From NCBI GenBank assembly GCA_037447655.1, contig JBBHKE010000775.1:599692-663691 (forward strand): a stretch of 64,000 nucleotides of DNA, in the 5' to 3' direction. Source of the DNA: Zygnema cylindricum (taxonomy: Eukaryota; Streptophyta; Zygnematophyceae; Zygnematales; Zygnemataceae). The translations under genes and the position numbers were made by a program. This document shows positions 1 through 11,037 of the stretch, piece by piece; positions within the stretch are counted from its first letter, which is position 1, and the number at the start of each line of letters is the position of its first letter. Under the pieces are notes generated by a model, which was not told the origin of the DNA, did not search any database, and saw only the letters and a program-made list of their open reading frames with translations.

Positions 1-1904
1 TAGTGTTGATAAGACTATTTAGTTGAGTGGCCCAAAAGGAACCATTTGACAAAACATAATTTAGTGGAGATAATTCTGATTACGTTAATAATTCACTAAC
101 TTTAGTTGCAACGTAAGCTGTAGTTCTGCAATAAAATTAAATTTTCTACAATTTTGATACAAATGGCAAAGTCGTCTTTGAATGAATAAAGAAAAAAGAT
201 ATTTGTCGAGTCAAGCCGTTGCAATCCCATAATATATATATATAAAATTGTGCATTAAAATTATGATCTCTGTTAAATGAGTAGTATGTTTTACACATTC
301 ACAAATTCAACAATTTTTCCATAATAATCCTATGATGATGTGTATATTTATGAATATATTCTAATTGTTGTTTGTGGCTATCATAATGTTCTCCAAACTT
401 CCTTTTAGTGTTTTTTTTTCACAATCATACAGATTCAAGAATAATTTATAAATATGAATAACTTGTAAATATTCATATTCATGTATGACAACAGACCATC
501 CCACCACCTTGGATCGTGGGCCAGTCTATTTCAGATTTTTAATATTCTCAGACAACATATAGCGCGACCCAGAGTAGTAATCAAACCAACATAAGTAGAT
601 CTGTATATCGATGGAAATTGCAAACAAGATACGCGATTTTGGTGATACAATAGTATCGAGGAGTGAAAAAGACGATATTTTACTCCTGAAAAATCCCTAA
701 AATCTTCTAAAAGAAAATGCATTTGGCCAAATCTTGACAAACACAGGCCAGAATTGCATGTACAAAATCTGAAAATAAAAATCAGGATACAAAATCAAAC
801 ATTGGGTACACGCAATTTTTTTCATACAGCAATTCATCACTGTACGGTAAAGTGGAGTGTACCGTACCAATACACCAATAGTATTATTATATATTGGTAT
901 ATATTATATATAGCAATATATATTATTTCAGCCTCAACGCCTTAGGAAAAAAAACGGTTGAATAGTACAAAATTAAATGTCCGGATACTGATAGTATTGC
1001 AATATCAATATCAACATATTGGGATAACCTGCATTAGAATTGGCGCAATAAATTGTTTATCGAGACCTTTTTAAACACTAATATTAGGTTTTCCACAAAA
1101 AAAATCACACTCTCATTACCATTAATGGATCACTTGTATTTTTTACCCACGCTAATTGTGGTTGAGAGTGGTAAGTTTGTAAACTCTCATTTGTGAGATG
1201 CCATACAGTTTTGTGAGTAAAACCTGAGCACTTATTCATTTTTGTACAGTTTCACGAGTAAGACGTAAGGAAACTACAATTTAGTACTATTTTGTCAGTT
1301 TCCATATGTACAATTACAACTAAAATTATAAAAATTTAACAATGACCCCCATTTTACTCACATAATGTAATTTATTTAATTATTCTGTTGGGCAGTAGTA
1401 TAACTTCCATCGGTAATAGAGTAAGGAAGTTATTGGTGTTAAAGCGGATTTAATGGCTCATTATGGACCACTTGAACAAATAGAGCTATCAATAAAAAAA
1501 CCCTCACTCAAATAATGTCATAGTGATGGGCAGAAAACTTCTGCAGGAAAGAAAAAGAGAATAAAAAAAGAGGACGACTGATTTCAAGTAAATCACACTA
1601 AATGGCTGTTGAACATTAGATTACAAGGGTTTTAATGTTTTGTGTTAAAAAATGGAAGTTTCAAGTGGCCTTAAAGTGAGTCTTTAAAAAATTAACTCAA
1701 CCTGTATTTGCTGAAAGGTTAAAGGATACACATAATCATAAAACTCAAATAGATATCTGCCAGAAAACTAGAGAGAACATATATTTAAAAACTCAAAGAA
1801 TTATTTGATAAAAACTAATAAAGACTACATACGTACAGTGTCATTTCAATCGCACCTGTTTTGAATTTTTTCACACAAGTGTTAAAAAACATATACATGC
1901 TTAC
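1..1904. other. AT-rich stretch without a recognisable gene (left edge, 3' of FAB1 exons)
   Basis: This stretch is AT-rich and has no ORF with recognisable motifs on either strand. By orientation it should hold the downstream introns and exons of the FAB1 gene. I looked for the next conserved FAB1 block (the 'LLVEKSV' strand of the CCT-like domain) on the minus strand and did not find it. The gene therefore continues beyond the window edge after a long intron, or it is broken here. Confidence 0.5.
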
Positions 1905-3544
1905 CTCCACCATAAGAGTTTGGATGGAGGGAAGATGGGCTCCATGGTGATCTAAATTTCCTCCAAGAAGAAGTATTCGAGGATTTTTGTAACTTGAGGA
2001 CATGTGACGATCCGCGACATTTTTACGAAACACAAGTCCTTGAATAACGTAACTAAGAGGAAAAACAAAAGAAACAAAAAAAAAAACAAGAAAAAATCAA
2101 TTTCCTTCCAAACTCCCTAAGAATAAAAACCTTCAAGAAGGCGATTATAACATCCCGGGCCGGAATTAGTGTAGAAGGAGTAGAAGCTTTTTGATTTATT
2201 TGTACAAAATAAAATAGTGTATGTTGAAGTGACAAACACAAAACAGTGCGACCACCGATAAATAGAGTGTGAAAGATAATTATCAATAAAGAAAGTCAAC
2301 TTTACAGCGGAAAAAAGGGGAGAGGGAGAGCAGAAGAGAGAATGAGAAAGAGAGAGAGAGAGAGAAGAAAAGTGACAAATTCCGCATTGAAAAAGCATCA
2401 AGTTCTAACTATCTCCTTCTTTCCATATACTACAAACACATTTTCTAACAATGCATTTAAAAAAATCAATTCCTACCACAACGTAAATTAGTAATTTAAA
2501 CCTGCATATAAATGTCCTAAATGGTGATTTGCTCCCGGAATACTTCTAGCCTCAGAAATAAGAAACAAAAAAAACACTAGAATCTCTTCGTTCTCCATCT
2601 CCCAATCTCCTAAAGAACTCTCACTCTCCTCTCTCTCTCCTCTTTCCTATGTCTCTCCCCTCTCACTCTCCCTCCCTCTCCTCTCTCGACTCTCTCTCTT
2701 CTCTCTCCTCTCTCCCACTCTTCTCTCTCTCCTCTCTCTCCTCTCTCTTTTCCCTCTCCTCTCCCTTCTACCCCCCCTCTCTGACTCTCTCTACTATCTC
2801 TCTCCTCCCTCATCTCTCCTCTCTCTCTATTCTCTCTCTCCTCTCTCCTCTCTCTCTTCCTCTCTTTCATCTCTATCCTCTCTCTCTCCTCTCCCTCTCC
2901 TCTCTCCTCGCTCTCTCCTCTCTTTCTCCTATCTCTCACCTTTCCCACGGCGTCCCCCCTTCCACACACTTCACTTTCACATAATCCTCAATGTGCAGTG
3001 AAATATCCCCTCTCTCCGAAGGCATCAGTCGCAATGATTGCATTGACTCCAAAGCCTCCAAAGTCAGCGCCACAATAAGACAAATCCAATTATCCAATTC
3101 CGTACAGCCTCCCTCTTCCTCTCCCTCCCTTTCAACCTCTTGATATCCCCCTCGTCTCTCTCCTCGATCTCCTCTATCTCCGCCCTCTCCTCCCTCTCCT
3201 CCCTCTCCTCTCTCTCCTTTCTCTTCTCTTTCTCCTCTATCCCACTCGTCAATCACTCCCTCTTTCACCAAAATTTGAGCCACAAAATTTGCAAAATTCT
3301 CGCCAAGAATTGCTTCTGCGATATGTTTTTCCATTTCCCTTCCTCTTTGGAACCTTCTGTCTTCTTTTGATCCTAAATTTTTGTCTTCTTGCGGAATTAT
3401 CCACAGCGATTCGTCTTCTAGCGAAGCAAATCGAGGAGAATACGACTTTTCTAGCAATTCTGACTGGCTTGGAAGATTCCAAGCATCTTCCTTATTCAAT
3501 TTTGGACTTTTTTCTTCCATTAAACAAGTCTTATATTCTGTCAT
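1905..3544 (-). CDS. FAB1: FAB1/PIKfyve-type 1-phosphatidylinositol-3-phosphate 5-kinase, two internal exons
   Basis: FAB1 makes PI(3,5)P2 from PI3P on late endosomes and vacuoles. Two exons are seen: 3544-2940 (605 nt) and 2052-1905 (148 nt). The first ends at a donor AAAG|GTGAGA and the second begins after TTAG; joining them restores a Ser codon and the block ESYVIQGLVFRKN. The motifs DYVKVKC and then YKNPRILLLGG are the entry to the CCT/TCP1-like domain of plant FAB1 proteins. The second exon ends GAG|GTAAGC, phase 0. The kinase domain and any FYVE domain are not in view. Residues about 105-145 are a Glu/Gly/Arg-rich insert coded by a GAG/GGA microsatellite and absent from relatives I know. 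The ATG at 3544 follows an in-frame stop, so it may be a true start (as in FAB1 forms lacking FYVE) or an artefact of an unseen upstream exon. Confidence 0.75.
2584..2939. repeat. (CT)n/(TCTCC)n low-complexity tract in the FAB1 intron
   Basis: About 350 bp of almost pure CT on the plus strand (GA on the gene strand) begins right at the FAB1 donor site. It produces long spurious ORFs of Ser/Leu or Arg/Glu repeats on the two strands; these are not genes. Confidence 0.9.
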
Positions 3545-4279
3545 TTGAACCGATTAAAGTTTAATTCTGAAACCGGTCACCGCAACCTCTTAAACTAAAA
3601 TTTACATTTAAAAATTTACATTTACTGGAAATGAATTTCGAGTTGAATTATTTGTTTGCAAAAAGAAGAAGGATCGTACTTTCGTTTGTTGACAAACATT
3701 TTCTTGAAAGGAAAAAGGAAACAGAAAGTACAGAAAAAGTACAAAAGAAGTACGGAAGTCATCATCACCTAAAAAATGAAAGCAAGTGTCTGGAAAGGAA
3801 AAGGACTAGATGTAAGAGTCTGGAAAGATAAAATTGATGAGATTACATTAAGAAACGGAAGAAATTGAGTCATTTTTCCATGATTTTAGGATTTCAAATA
3901 AGGAAATTGCGCTGTGAATCCTTGTTTTTTAATGAAAAATAAACTTTACAAAGGTATAATTAAAACGGAACCAGGAGCAAAAACCTAATTTAGATTCAGG
4001 CGCAGTTTTAGGGTTAAGATTTGAGATCGAATTCTGAAAATTAGGTCAAACTGCAACTTAGTATTTCGTTTCGTTTCCTATTCATTTTCTTTTCACTTTC
4101 TTTTCATTTTCTTTTCATTTTCTTTTCATTTTCTTTTCAATTTACTAATTTAGTATTCACATTTGAGACGAATTTAGCAATCTAGAGTTGAACGTTCGGA
4201 AATTGACTGTGAAGTACGGAACTTAGTTTATGGTGATGTTAAGCTGACGTACATTCACATTTGTCTATGAGACACGGTT
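3545..4279. other. Non-coding stretch with an 11-bp tandem repeat
   Basis: No gene is recognised. At about 4081-4141 there is a short tandem array of an 11-bp unit (CATTTTCTTTT, about five copies). Confidence 0.6.
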
Positions 4280-4779
4280 TTAGCAGTCCGATTTTTAGGG
4301 ACGCTTTTTATGATCTTAAGAAAAATGTAATCGGATTAGCTGTTCCGGTTCATTTCCATGTTACTACGATAAACGAAAAACCGTACATGCCAGCGTGACG
4401 TGACGGAGAGAAAACGTCGAGTATTGACGATTAGTCATTTGGAACGTGGCGAGGCGCGCTTGCCTTATGATATCTATGAGTCATAATATGTGGCGTATGA
4501 CACATCAATGCCACGCGGCAGCATTTGGTGTCCTATGTGATACGTGTCACAGTACTATTCAATTTTTTTCGATCTTGAGAGAGGGTGAGAACATTCCCGA
4601 GATCCAAGAAAACTCTTGGCGTTCGGCGATGCACTTGCAGCCAAACGCTGCAATGCGCTAAAATCAGCTGTTATTTTCTTCGTTACATGAGAATCCCCTC
4701 TGTAGTTGTCTGGCTGTAGGCCAATGACGCAATTTACACAATCATCGTACCGAAAGTTGAAGCTTTCAGGGTTCGAAAA
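4280..4779 (+). repeat. Dispersed repeat R1, copy a
   Basis: This 500-bp segment, from 'tagcagtccg' to 'gttcgaaa', recurs in direct orientation at 8801-9301 with only scattered substitutions. It has no coding capacity that both copies share. Terminal inverted repeats were not recognised, so its class is open. Confidence 0.85.
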
Positions 4780-7076
4780 GAACTTGACACTTGACCTTGA
4801 CAGTGACAACTCGGTGCGAGTTGCGCGTCCATTCTGAGGCGAATAGTTGCGACTCGACTTATTTAATTTTAATCGCTATGGTTCTACAGTACAGTGCCGT
4901 ACTGTACCTTAAAGTATTGTACTGTACTGTATTGTAATTTACTGTACTGTGGCGTCAAAAATGTACCGAATTGTAAAGCAGTCGCAACCACCGCGTCAAA
5001 ATAAACGGTTTTGATGGTACAATCTTGTCGGCGTCAAGTTGACGCCCTGACGGCCAAAATTGTACCTTTCGGTACAAATAAGTGTACGGATACATGCAAT
5101 TTGCTAGAAGGTTTGATTGCATTACTCGCAACGCGTAAAGTCGTAAAACCATCTTCTTGGTACAAACAACGAAGCATGATTGAAAATAAAATCATTTGAC
5201 GACTGGTTACAGATCGTGATGCGCATCGCATCGCGTCGCATCACATCGCATCGCATCGCATCGTGCCGATAAACGATCCACATAATCACGATGCAGCCGA
5301 TGTCCAATGGGATGCACCTGACGTGGAGGATGATGTCACAAGGTACAATTTGACAACCAAATTTTGACACATGGCGTCTGTCACGCATCCTAGTCGCTGC
5401 CCGGCCCGTAAGTCCTTAACTATTGACGTCCTTCGCTTTTTTCCCGCGCGTCTGCGGATATTAAAACAAGATTGATTACGTTTTTTGGCGGTTCTTAAAA
5501 AATACGGACAAGGTTTCCCGTACACCTTCATAAAACTAGGGAAGCACCAAAAGCGATTTTTCTTAGGGTATGTCCCCATGTACTTGTAACTTAGCGAACT
5601 TACTTTGTATTTTAGCGCGGATCCGGCGGACCCGCTTTTCAAGTGTCCCTATGTGTAAGAACGTATCGTAAGTTACGTTTGTGACGATGCTTTTAATCAA
5701 AATACTATCCTATTGGCGAATAGAAAGCCTGGGTTGCACGCGTCAAAAGTTTCCATTTGTTTTTTTTGCAGTTGGGAGAATACACGAAAAAAGAATTGTT
5801 TGTCCGTTTGCTTATGTTGTCCACTTGTGGGCGTCTACAAATGTCATTTTGTAGACGTAGACGATTGCTTATGTCGTTCACGTGTGGGCGTCAACAAATG
5901 ACAGCTGGCGTCGACAATTGTCCCAGTATGTCAGGAGCTCTTTGCGGCGTACAAATGTTCGTTTTGTTCCGAGATCGTTGGCGTCTACAAATGTCAGCAG
6001 TTTGTTGGCGTCTACAAGTGTCGCAAGTATTGCGACGTGTACAACTGCCGCATATTCAAAATAATGAACGCGCAAGTAACGATTCACATAGGCAAACTTT
6101 GAAAAGTACACCGTAGAATCAGTGCTAAAATTTCAAAATAACGTTTCAAAATATCAGTTACATGGGGACACGCCCTAAGTCCTAAACTATTGACGTCCTT
6201 GCGTTTTCCCCGCGCATCTGCGGATATTAAAACAAGATTGATTACGTTTTTTGGTGGTCTTAAATAATACATATAAGGTTTACCATACAGCTGCATAAAA
6301 ATAGGGGAAGCACTAGAAGCTATTTTTTTTTTTTTTTAGTGTTGTGTATCGGTAAGGATTTGCCGATAACCGATATAGGCCTTTTTTTGGGTATGCGATA
6401 ATCGATATATTGGTACGATATATCGACATCGGTCTTATCGCCAATAAGTAGCCGATAATATCGGGTACTTATCGGCGATAATGTCGATAGCGATAACTAT
6501 CGGCGATAACTGTACGGGCCGTACAAATTAATGTTTGACCACTACACTCAACTGTACGTCTTATTCTCCAGATGTGTAGAAGCACAAAAGGTACAATAGT
6601 CGCCAAAAGATCTGTACGGTTCTGATACGGATCCAGTAAAATCGATGTACCTTTCACATCCGACGGCATGGCTTTGTCCCTTTATTCCTTGTGATCCTTT
6701 AGGGACCTGCCACGTGTCAATCTGTCGGCTTTATTCGCATAAGCTGCCAAAAGAGCCATTCCGGGATGCCCGCGCTCATGCTAGCCCGTCTACTCGTGTT
6801 TTCTCATTCCAAGTCGTCCGCTTGATTGCAACGGCGGGCATAATGTTATTTTGCGTCCGTTGTACTTTGTGTCCGCCGTCATTTTCTATTTCCATGTTCA
6901 CCAATTTGTAAGTAAAATTTCGTACGTTGCAGTAAAATTGTTGTTCAGTTAACCGACCAACGTTTATGTGTTGCGCTGTCCGTAACAAATCGCAGTTAAA
7001 TGTGAATGGAACAGATTTTTATACCTGGCATGCCACGCTATATAAAGTCAATAAAATAATACAGTATGTTATAGAG
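4780..7076. other. Repeat-derived, gene-free stretch with several short-period patterns
   Basis: No gene is recognised. It holds a GTAC-rich palindromic patch (about 4875-4955), a GCATC pentanucleotide array (about 5218-5265), two copies of a roughly 170-bp repeat (about 5409-5583 and 6161-6335) that begins or ends with an inverted CATGGGGACA motif, five or more scattered copies of a GGCGTCTACAAATGTC-like motif (about 5828-6030) and a dense CGATA/TATCG cluster (about 6348-6515). Confidence 0.6.
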
Positions 7077-8082
7077 TGTTGAAATAAGTATTTTTTTGGT
7101 ATTTTCTAGGTTTAAAATATTTAGCGGAAACAGATAAAGAAAATGAAGGCAGCCTGCCTCCATCTCTTCTCTCTTGCCCCCATACTTGTTGTAGTCACAA
7201 AAGGAGAGAGAGAGAGCGATGGAGCCATGGCTGCTTCAACTCCATAGGAAGGACTAAAGAGTGACTTAAGTCACTCTCAACAAAAGGTTCAGTCTGACAG
7301 GACTCGAACCCCTGACCGGCAAAGCGCGGCGTAGCCGTTAGCTCTAACCAGTCTGTCGTAGAAGTCAGTTAGGAGATATAGGGTTTGATAAGTATTTAAA
7401 CTATTGTATAATACAGAAACCATTTAACTGAAATATGGACGAATGAACACAGAACTTGTTAAGGTTTAGTGTGAACGTCATTTCGCACGAAACAAATAAA
7501 TCGGACATTTGTTTCAACGGTCGACATTTAGTGTCGGATTTTATCCGACAACGCACATCATCGCCGAGATCGCAGAATGGTCACTTTGGCTTTTATAGAC
7601 ATGGCATGACCTGGTGTCGCGTAGAAGGATGACATTCGGTCGCGGGAATTTCGGAGAATATACGAACGAGTGGAAAAGTGACACGCGTCCACTCATTAGC
7701 CTTGTCGTACACCGATTTACAAAAAGGACATCGGCCCTAGTAACTTTCTGTACTTTACAGTTATATGATTGGTTCATATTTCAGTAGATAGGGGTTGTGT
7801 GAGAGGTTTAGGACTTAGGAAATTTTGGTAGATAGTCACCTCTCTCTCTAAGAGAACTTTGAATAAATTGGCATTTTTGCCGGCTCATAACTTATCTGCT
7901 GGTTGGCCGTTTTCAGTGATTCTTTTTGCAACGGACTCAGGGAAGTCCAGGATACACAATGGTACAGTCAAAATGTCATTTTGCCTTCTTGAACAGTAGT
8001 GGTTGTGGATTGAAGTGGGTTTGTTAAAAACTATCTAGAGGCTTCCTGTATTCTGTGGTCCAATGAAGGACACATAATTGCA
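7077..8082 (+). mobile_element. Copia-family LTR (LTR1)
   Basis: This 1006-bp LTR starts TGTTGAAAT and ends in CA, directly before a primer-binding site. Its body has the layout of the other LTRs in the window: 'attttctagg' near the start, a GA-rich block with 'gccatggct', an antisense tRNA-like module at about 7290-7365, and a 3' part with 'ggactcaggg'. It is closest to the 3' LTR at 44601-45596. Confidence 0.8.
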
Positions 8083-8097
8083 GGTTATGGGCCCACC
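8083..8097 (+). promoter_or_regulatory. Half-tRNA-type primer-binding site of a copia element
   Basis: GGTTATGGGCCCACC follows the LTR end without a gap. It is complementary to the anticodon stem-loop region of plant initiator tRNA-Met rather than to its 3' end. This is the priming mode known from Drosophila copia. Confidence 0.8.
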
Positions 8098-8104
8098 CTC
8101 TTGG

Positions 8105-8436
8105 TGTTGAAATTTAAGTATTTTCTAGGTCTAGAGTTTGTAAATATAAAAAGGTAAAAAGGGGACAGTGACAGCCTGCCTCTAACTCTTCACTCAAGTC
8201 CCCACACTTGTCGCAGTCACTGAAGACTTGAGGAGGAGTTGGATCCATGGATGGCTAAGCTGTCCAAAGAGGACAGGAAGGCCAATCTTGATAGAGTTAT
8301 CTAAAAAGATTGACGGACCCAGGATTCGATCCTGGTACGTTTCTTCCGTCGTACTAGCCGTTATCTTTAACCAATATGACTAGAGCCAGTGCTAGAGTAC
8401 GTTAGGTTTGATAAATATTTATATTTGTACACGTAG
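8105..8436 (+). mobile_element. Second copia-family LTR (LTR2), truncated by a gap
   Basis: It starts TGTTGAAAT only 22 bp after the end of LTR1 and runs into the N gap. It matches LTR1 in layout but clearly differs in sequence, and its tRNA-like module (about 8311-8395, with CCAGGATTCGATCCTGG) is of the type seen in the LTR at 33911. It belongs to a different subfamily and is not the partner LTR of LTR1. Confidence 0.7.
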
Positions 8437-8446
8437 NNNNNNNNNN
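8437..8446. other. Assembly gap (10 N)
   Basis: Ten N bases of unknown true length. Both sides read ACGTAG. Confidence 1.
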
Positions 8447-8800
8447 ACGTAGCGGCTTGCGGTTCTCAAAAGAACCTAGAGCCCTTGCAGGATTGGGAGA
8501 GAGTTCTAGCTTCTTTGAACTTATCATGACACTGTGCATAGTGTATCCTGTGGTTTACGTCGGCGCACCGTAATTAAACGGTATTCGGTGTGTATTACTG
8601 AGTATCTATAGTATTCCGTCGGCGCGGAGCGGTGCAAGGTTTATTTATTAGCAGATATTGAGCTGCAAAAAGACAGGCAGTGCAGTGCGACTGTACATGC
8701 CAAAATCCAAATAGCATCATTGTACCTTTACTTAGCCTTGTCGATTAGGCTAATGTAATAAGGGTTCCAGTATCTTTCGCAGGGATTTTAAGCCTGACGA

Positions 8801-9301
8801 TTAGCAGTCCGAATTTTAGGGACGCTTTCTATGACCTTGGGAATAATGTAATCGGATTAGCTGTTCCGATTCATTTCCATGTTACTACGATAAACCTAAA
8901 ACCGTACATGTCAGCGTGACGTGACGGACAGAAAAACGTCGAGTTATAGACGATTATTTATTTGGAACGTGGCGAGGCGCGGCTGCCTTATGATATCTAT
9001 GAGTCATTATGTGTGGCTTATGGCAAATTAATGCCACGCGGCTGCATTTGGTGTCCTATGTGATACGTGTCACAGTACTATTCAAGTTTCTTCGATCTTG
9101 AGAGAGGGTTAGGACGTTCCCGAGATCCAAGAAAACTCTTGGCGTTCGGCGATGCACATGCAGCCAAACGCTGCAATGCGCTAAAATCAGCTGTTTTTTT
9201 CTTCGATACATGGGAATCCCCTCTACAGTTGTCTGGTTGTAGGCCAATGACGCAATTTACACAATCATCGTACCGAAAGTTGAAGCTTTCAGGGTTCGAA
9301 A
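8801..9301 (+). repeat. Dispersed repeat R1, copy b
   Basis: Second copy of the 4280-4779 repeat in the same orientation. Its 3' end is interrupted at 9302 by an M-family MITE. Confidence 0.85.
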
Positions 9302-10800
9302 CATAGGTCAAAAGTAGGTGACCGAACGCCCATACAATATGCCTATTGTATGCAAAACATACAATATGGCCTTAAGACCCATATTGTATTGGCCGAAAAA
9401 CATAGTTGTTCACGGCGATTAGTGCGAACGTACCGTACGCGACGAATTATACGTAACAAACGCATTTAACCTTTTGATCAAATCGCAAAAAATAGTTAAT
9501 GAATTTCCTTCCGTACTATTCCGTACATAAAAAAAAACAAAAAACTATTACATATAACGCATTTTGCAAGTTTTCCCCGTTATATGAGCGGTAAAACAAT
9601 AAACTGTTTATATTCTTATCACACTCTTTGCTGGTATTGGAACTTCTTCACCAACTGGTAGTGTAGTCGTTCCCCGTAGGGTACGCTACGCACTTGACGT
9701 ACCACTTTACGTACACGGGTTCGAATGCCACGAAGGTAAAATTTTATGAAATTTCGTCTGTCCGAGCCTATCTAATAGACAGACATGGCCGCCTTCTGTC
9801 TGCCTTCTTTCTCTATCTCGCTTTTGCTTTTGTCGAAGTCTGGAGGCGAGAATAGTAAAAAGCTTGGGAGGGAGGAGGGTAGGATATGGGGAAGCGGCTT
9901 CCTCGCGGTTTCGTTTTCAATGTTCCATGGCGTCTTCTTTCAAAAAAAACTGAAGAAGACACCCGTACAAATTTCAAACTGAACGAGCGAAATTATTGTG
10001 ACGTTCAACGTCTCTTTTCGAAAATGTCCGTACATTTTCGATTATATAACGTACAACTTCCGTGGTATTTCTATTCAGTTCACTAAACAGAAAGTACCAA
10101 TAAGTACGACGCATATTTCCCGTTTTATTCCGTACATATCCGTAAAAAAATGCACAGTTACAGTAATTTGTTTACAGGTTTCCGTAAATTTTAAGTGTCA
10201 ATTTACAGTATACGTTTTTTTACGATTTTTTCAAAAGTCACGAATTATACGTTTCAATCGGAAAAAAAGAAAAAATCGCGCGATTTGAACAACTATGCTT
10301 AAGACCCATATTGTATTGGCCGCAAAATGAAATAAAACAGTAACATGGTTGAGTTGCACACGGTTCGATAGAGAATTAAACGTCATGTCTAAATTTGAAA
10401 AAAAAACGGACAAAAAAATATTTTTTTCTGTGAGTTTTGAGCGACTTTTTATTTAAACCGTTAGATTTGGACGATCTGACGGTCGTTGATGAAAGTAACA
10501 ATCTAAGAAGATCACATGAAAAGCCCATAACACAACTTACGACAGGACTATCGTCAGATTCGTCCGCGGGTTTTTTTTTTTCCTGGTTTTTTTTCCCGCG
10601 CAATGTCATCCTACGTCGTGTCCGTTCGCTAAAAAAAAATCATTCGGCGGCGTGCGCTGTACTATGAGCATACGTCAGATTCGTACGCTCGTACAGGGGT
10701 GTGCACAGCACACACACACATACAGTATGCCTACTTTTGCGCGAGTTTTGTGCCAAGCTTTGTGCGCCTACCAAAGGCCTACCATAAAAACGCCTACTTT
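9302..10800 (+). mobile_element. M-family MITE, long variant (M4), split by a T element
   Basis: It begins CATAGGTCAAAAGTAGG and matches the other M copies through 'attggccg' at 9395, resumes at 10298 after element T-I, and runs to 'cgcctacttt'. The right terminus is degraded, so the 8-bp target duplication cannot be checked. It carries the longer internal segment also found in M3 (12129-13218). Confidence 0.75.
9401..10297 (+). mobile_element. T-family element, copy I (897 bp), nested in M4
   Basis: Both ends read CATAGTTGTTCA in inverted orientation, followed by related subterminal sequence with the 'AATTATACG' word. The interior has a tRNA-like module at about 9640-9740 with a B-box-like GGGTTCGAATGCC. 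It is flanked by a direct repeat of about 25 bp of M sequence (9371-9395 and 10298-10322). No gene of its own is visible. Confidence 0.7.
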
Positions 10801-10840
10801 AAGACAAACCCGAAATTCTTTTGGTAAAAAGTGAATACTA

Positions 10841-11037
10841 CACCGTGAATCGTTATTAGCGTATAGAAATTATTAGTGTTAAAAAAAATTAGCGCCATTC
10901 ATTCTAATTTAGTGCCAGGAAACGTGGTAGATTATGGTCCACGTCCTTAAATAGTGTAATTTATTATATTTAAAGTATCAATGTCAAATTTTGGGGTGCC
11001 GATATGGCGTACATAAGGCTAGTAACGATTCACGGTG
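10841..11037. mobile_element. TA-MITE, copy a (197 bp)
   Basis: It starts CACCGTGAATCGTTATTAGC, ends with the inverse ACGATTCACGGTG and is flanked by TA on both sides. TA target duplication and short inverted repeats fit a Tc1/mariner-type non-autonomous element. Confidence 0.8.

Noticed and set aside
2610-2984. Long ORFs of Ser/Leu or Arg/Glu repeats (also at 14812-15307, 20290-20662, 23121-23766, 28221-29298, 51586-52008)
   Set aside because: They are translations of CT/GA microsatellites, open on both strands in the same place.
7285-7365. Functional tRNA genes in the LTRs
   Set aside because: The D-arm-like and B-box-like words are present, but acceptor and anticodon stems do not pair properly; reported only as tRNA-like modules.
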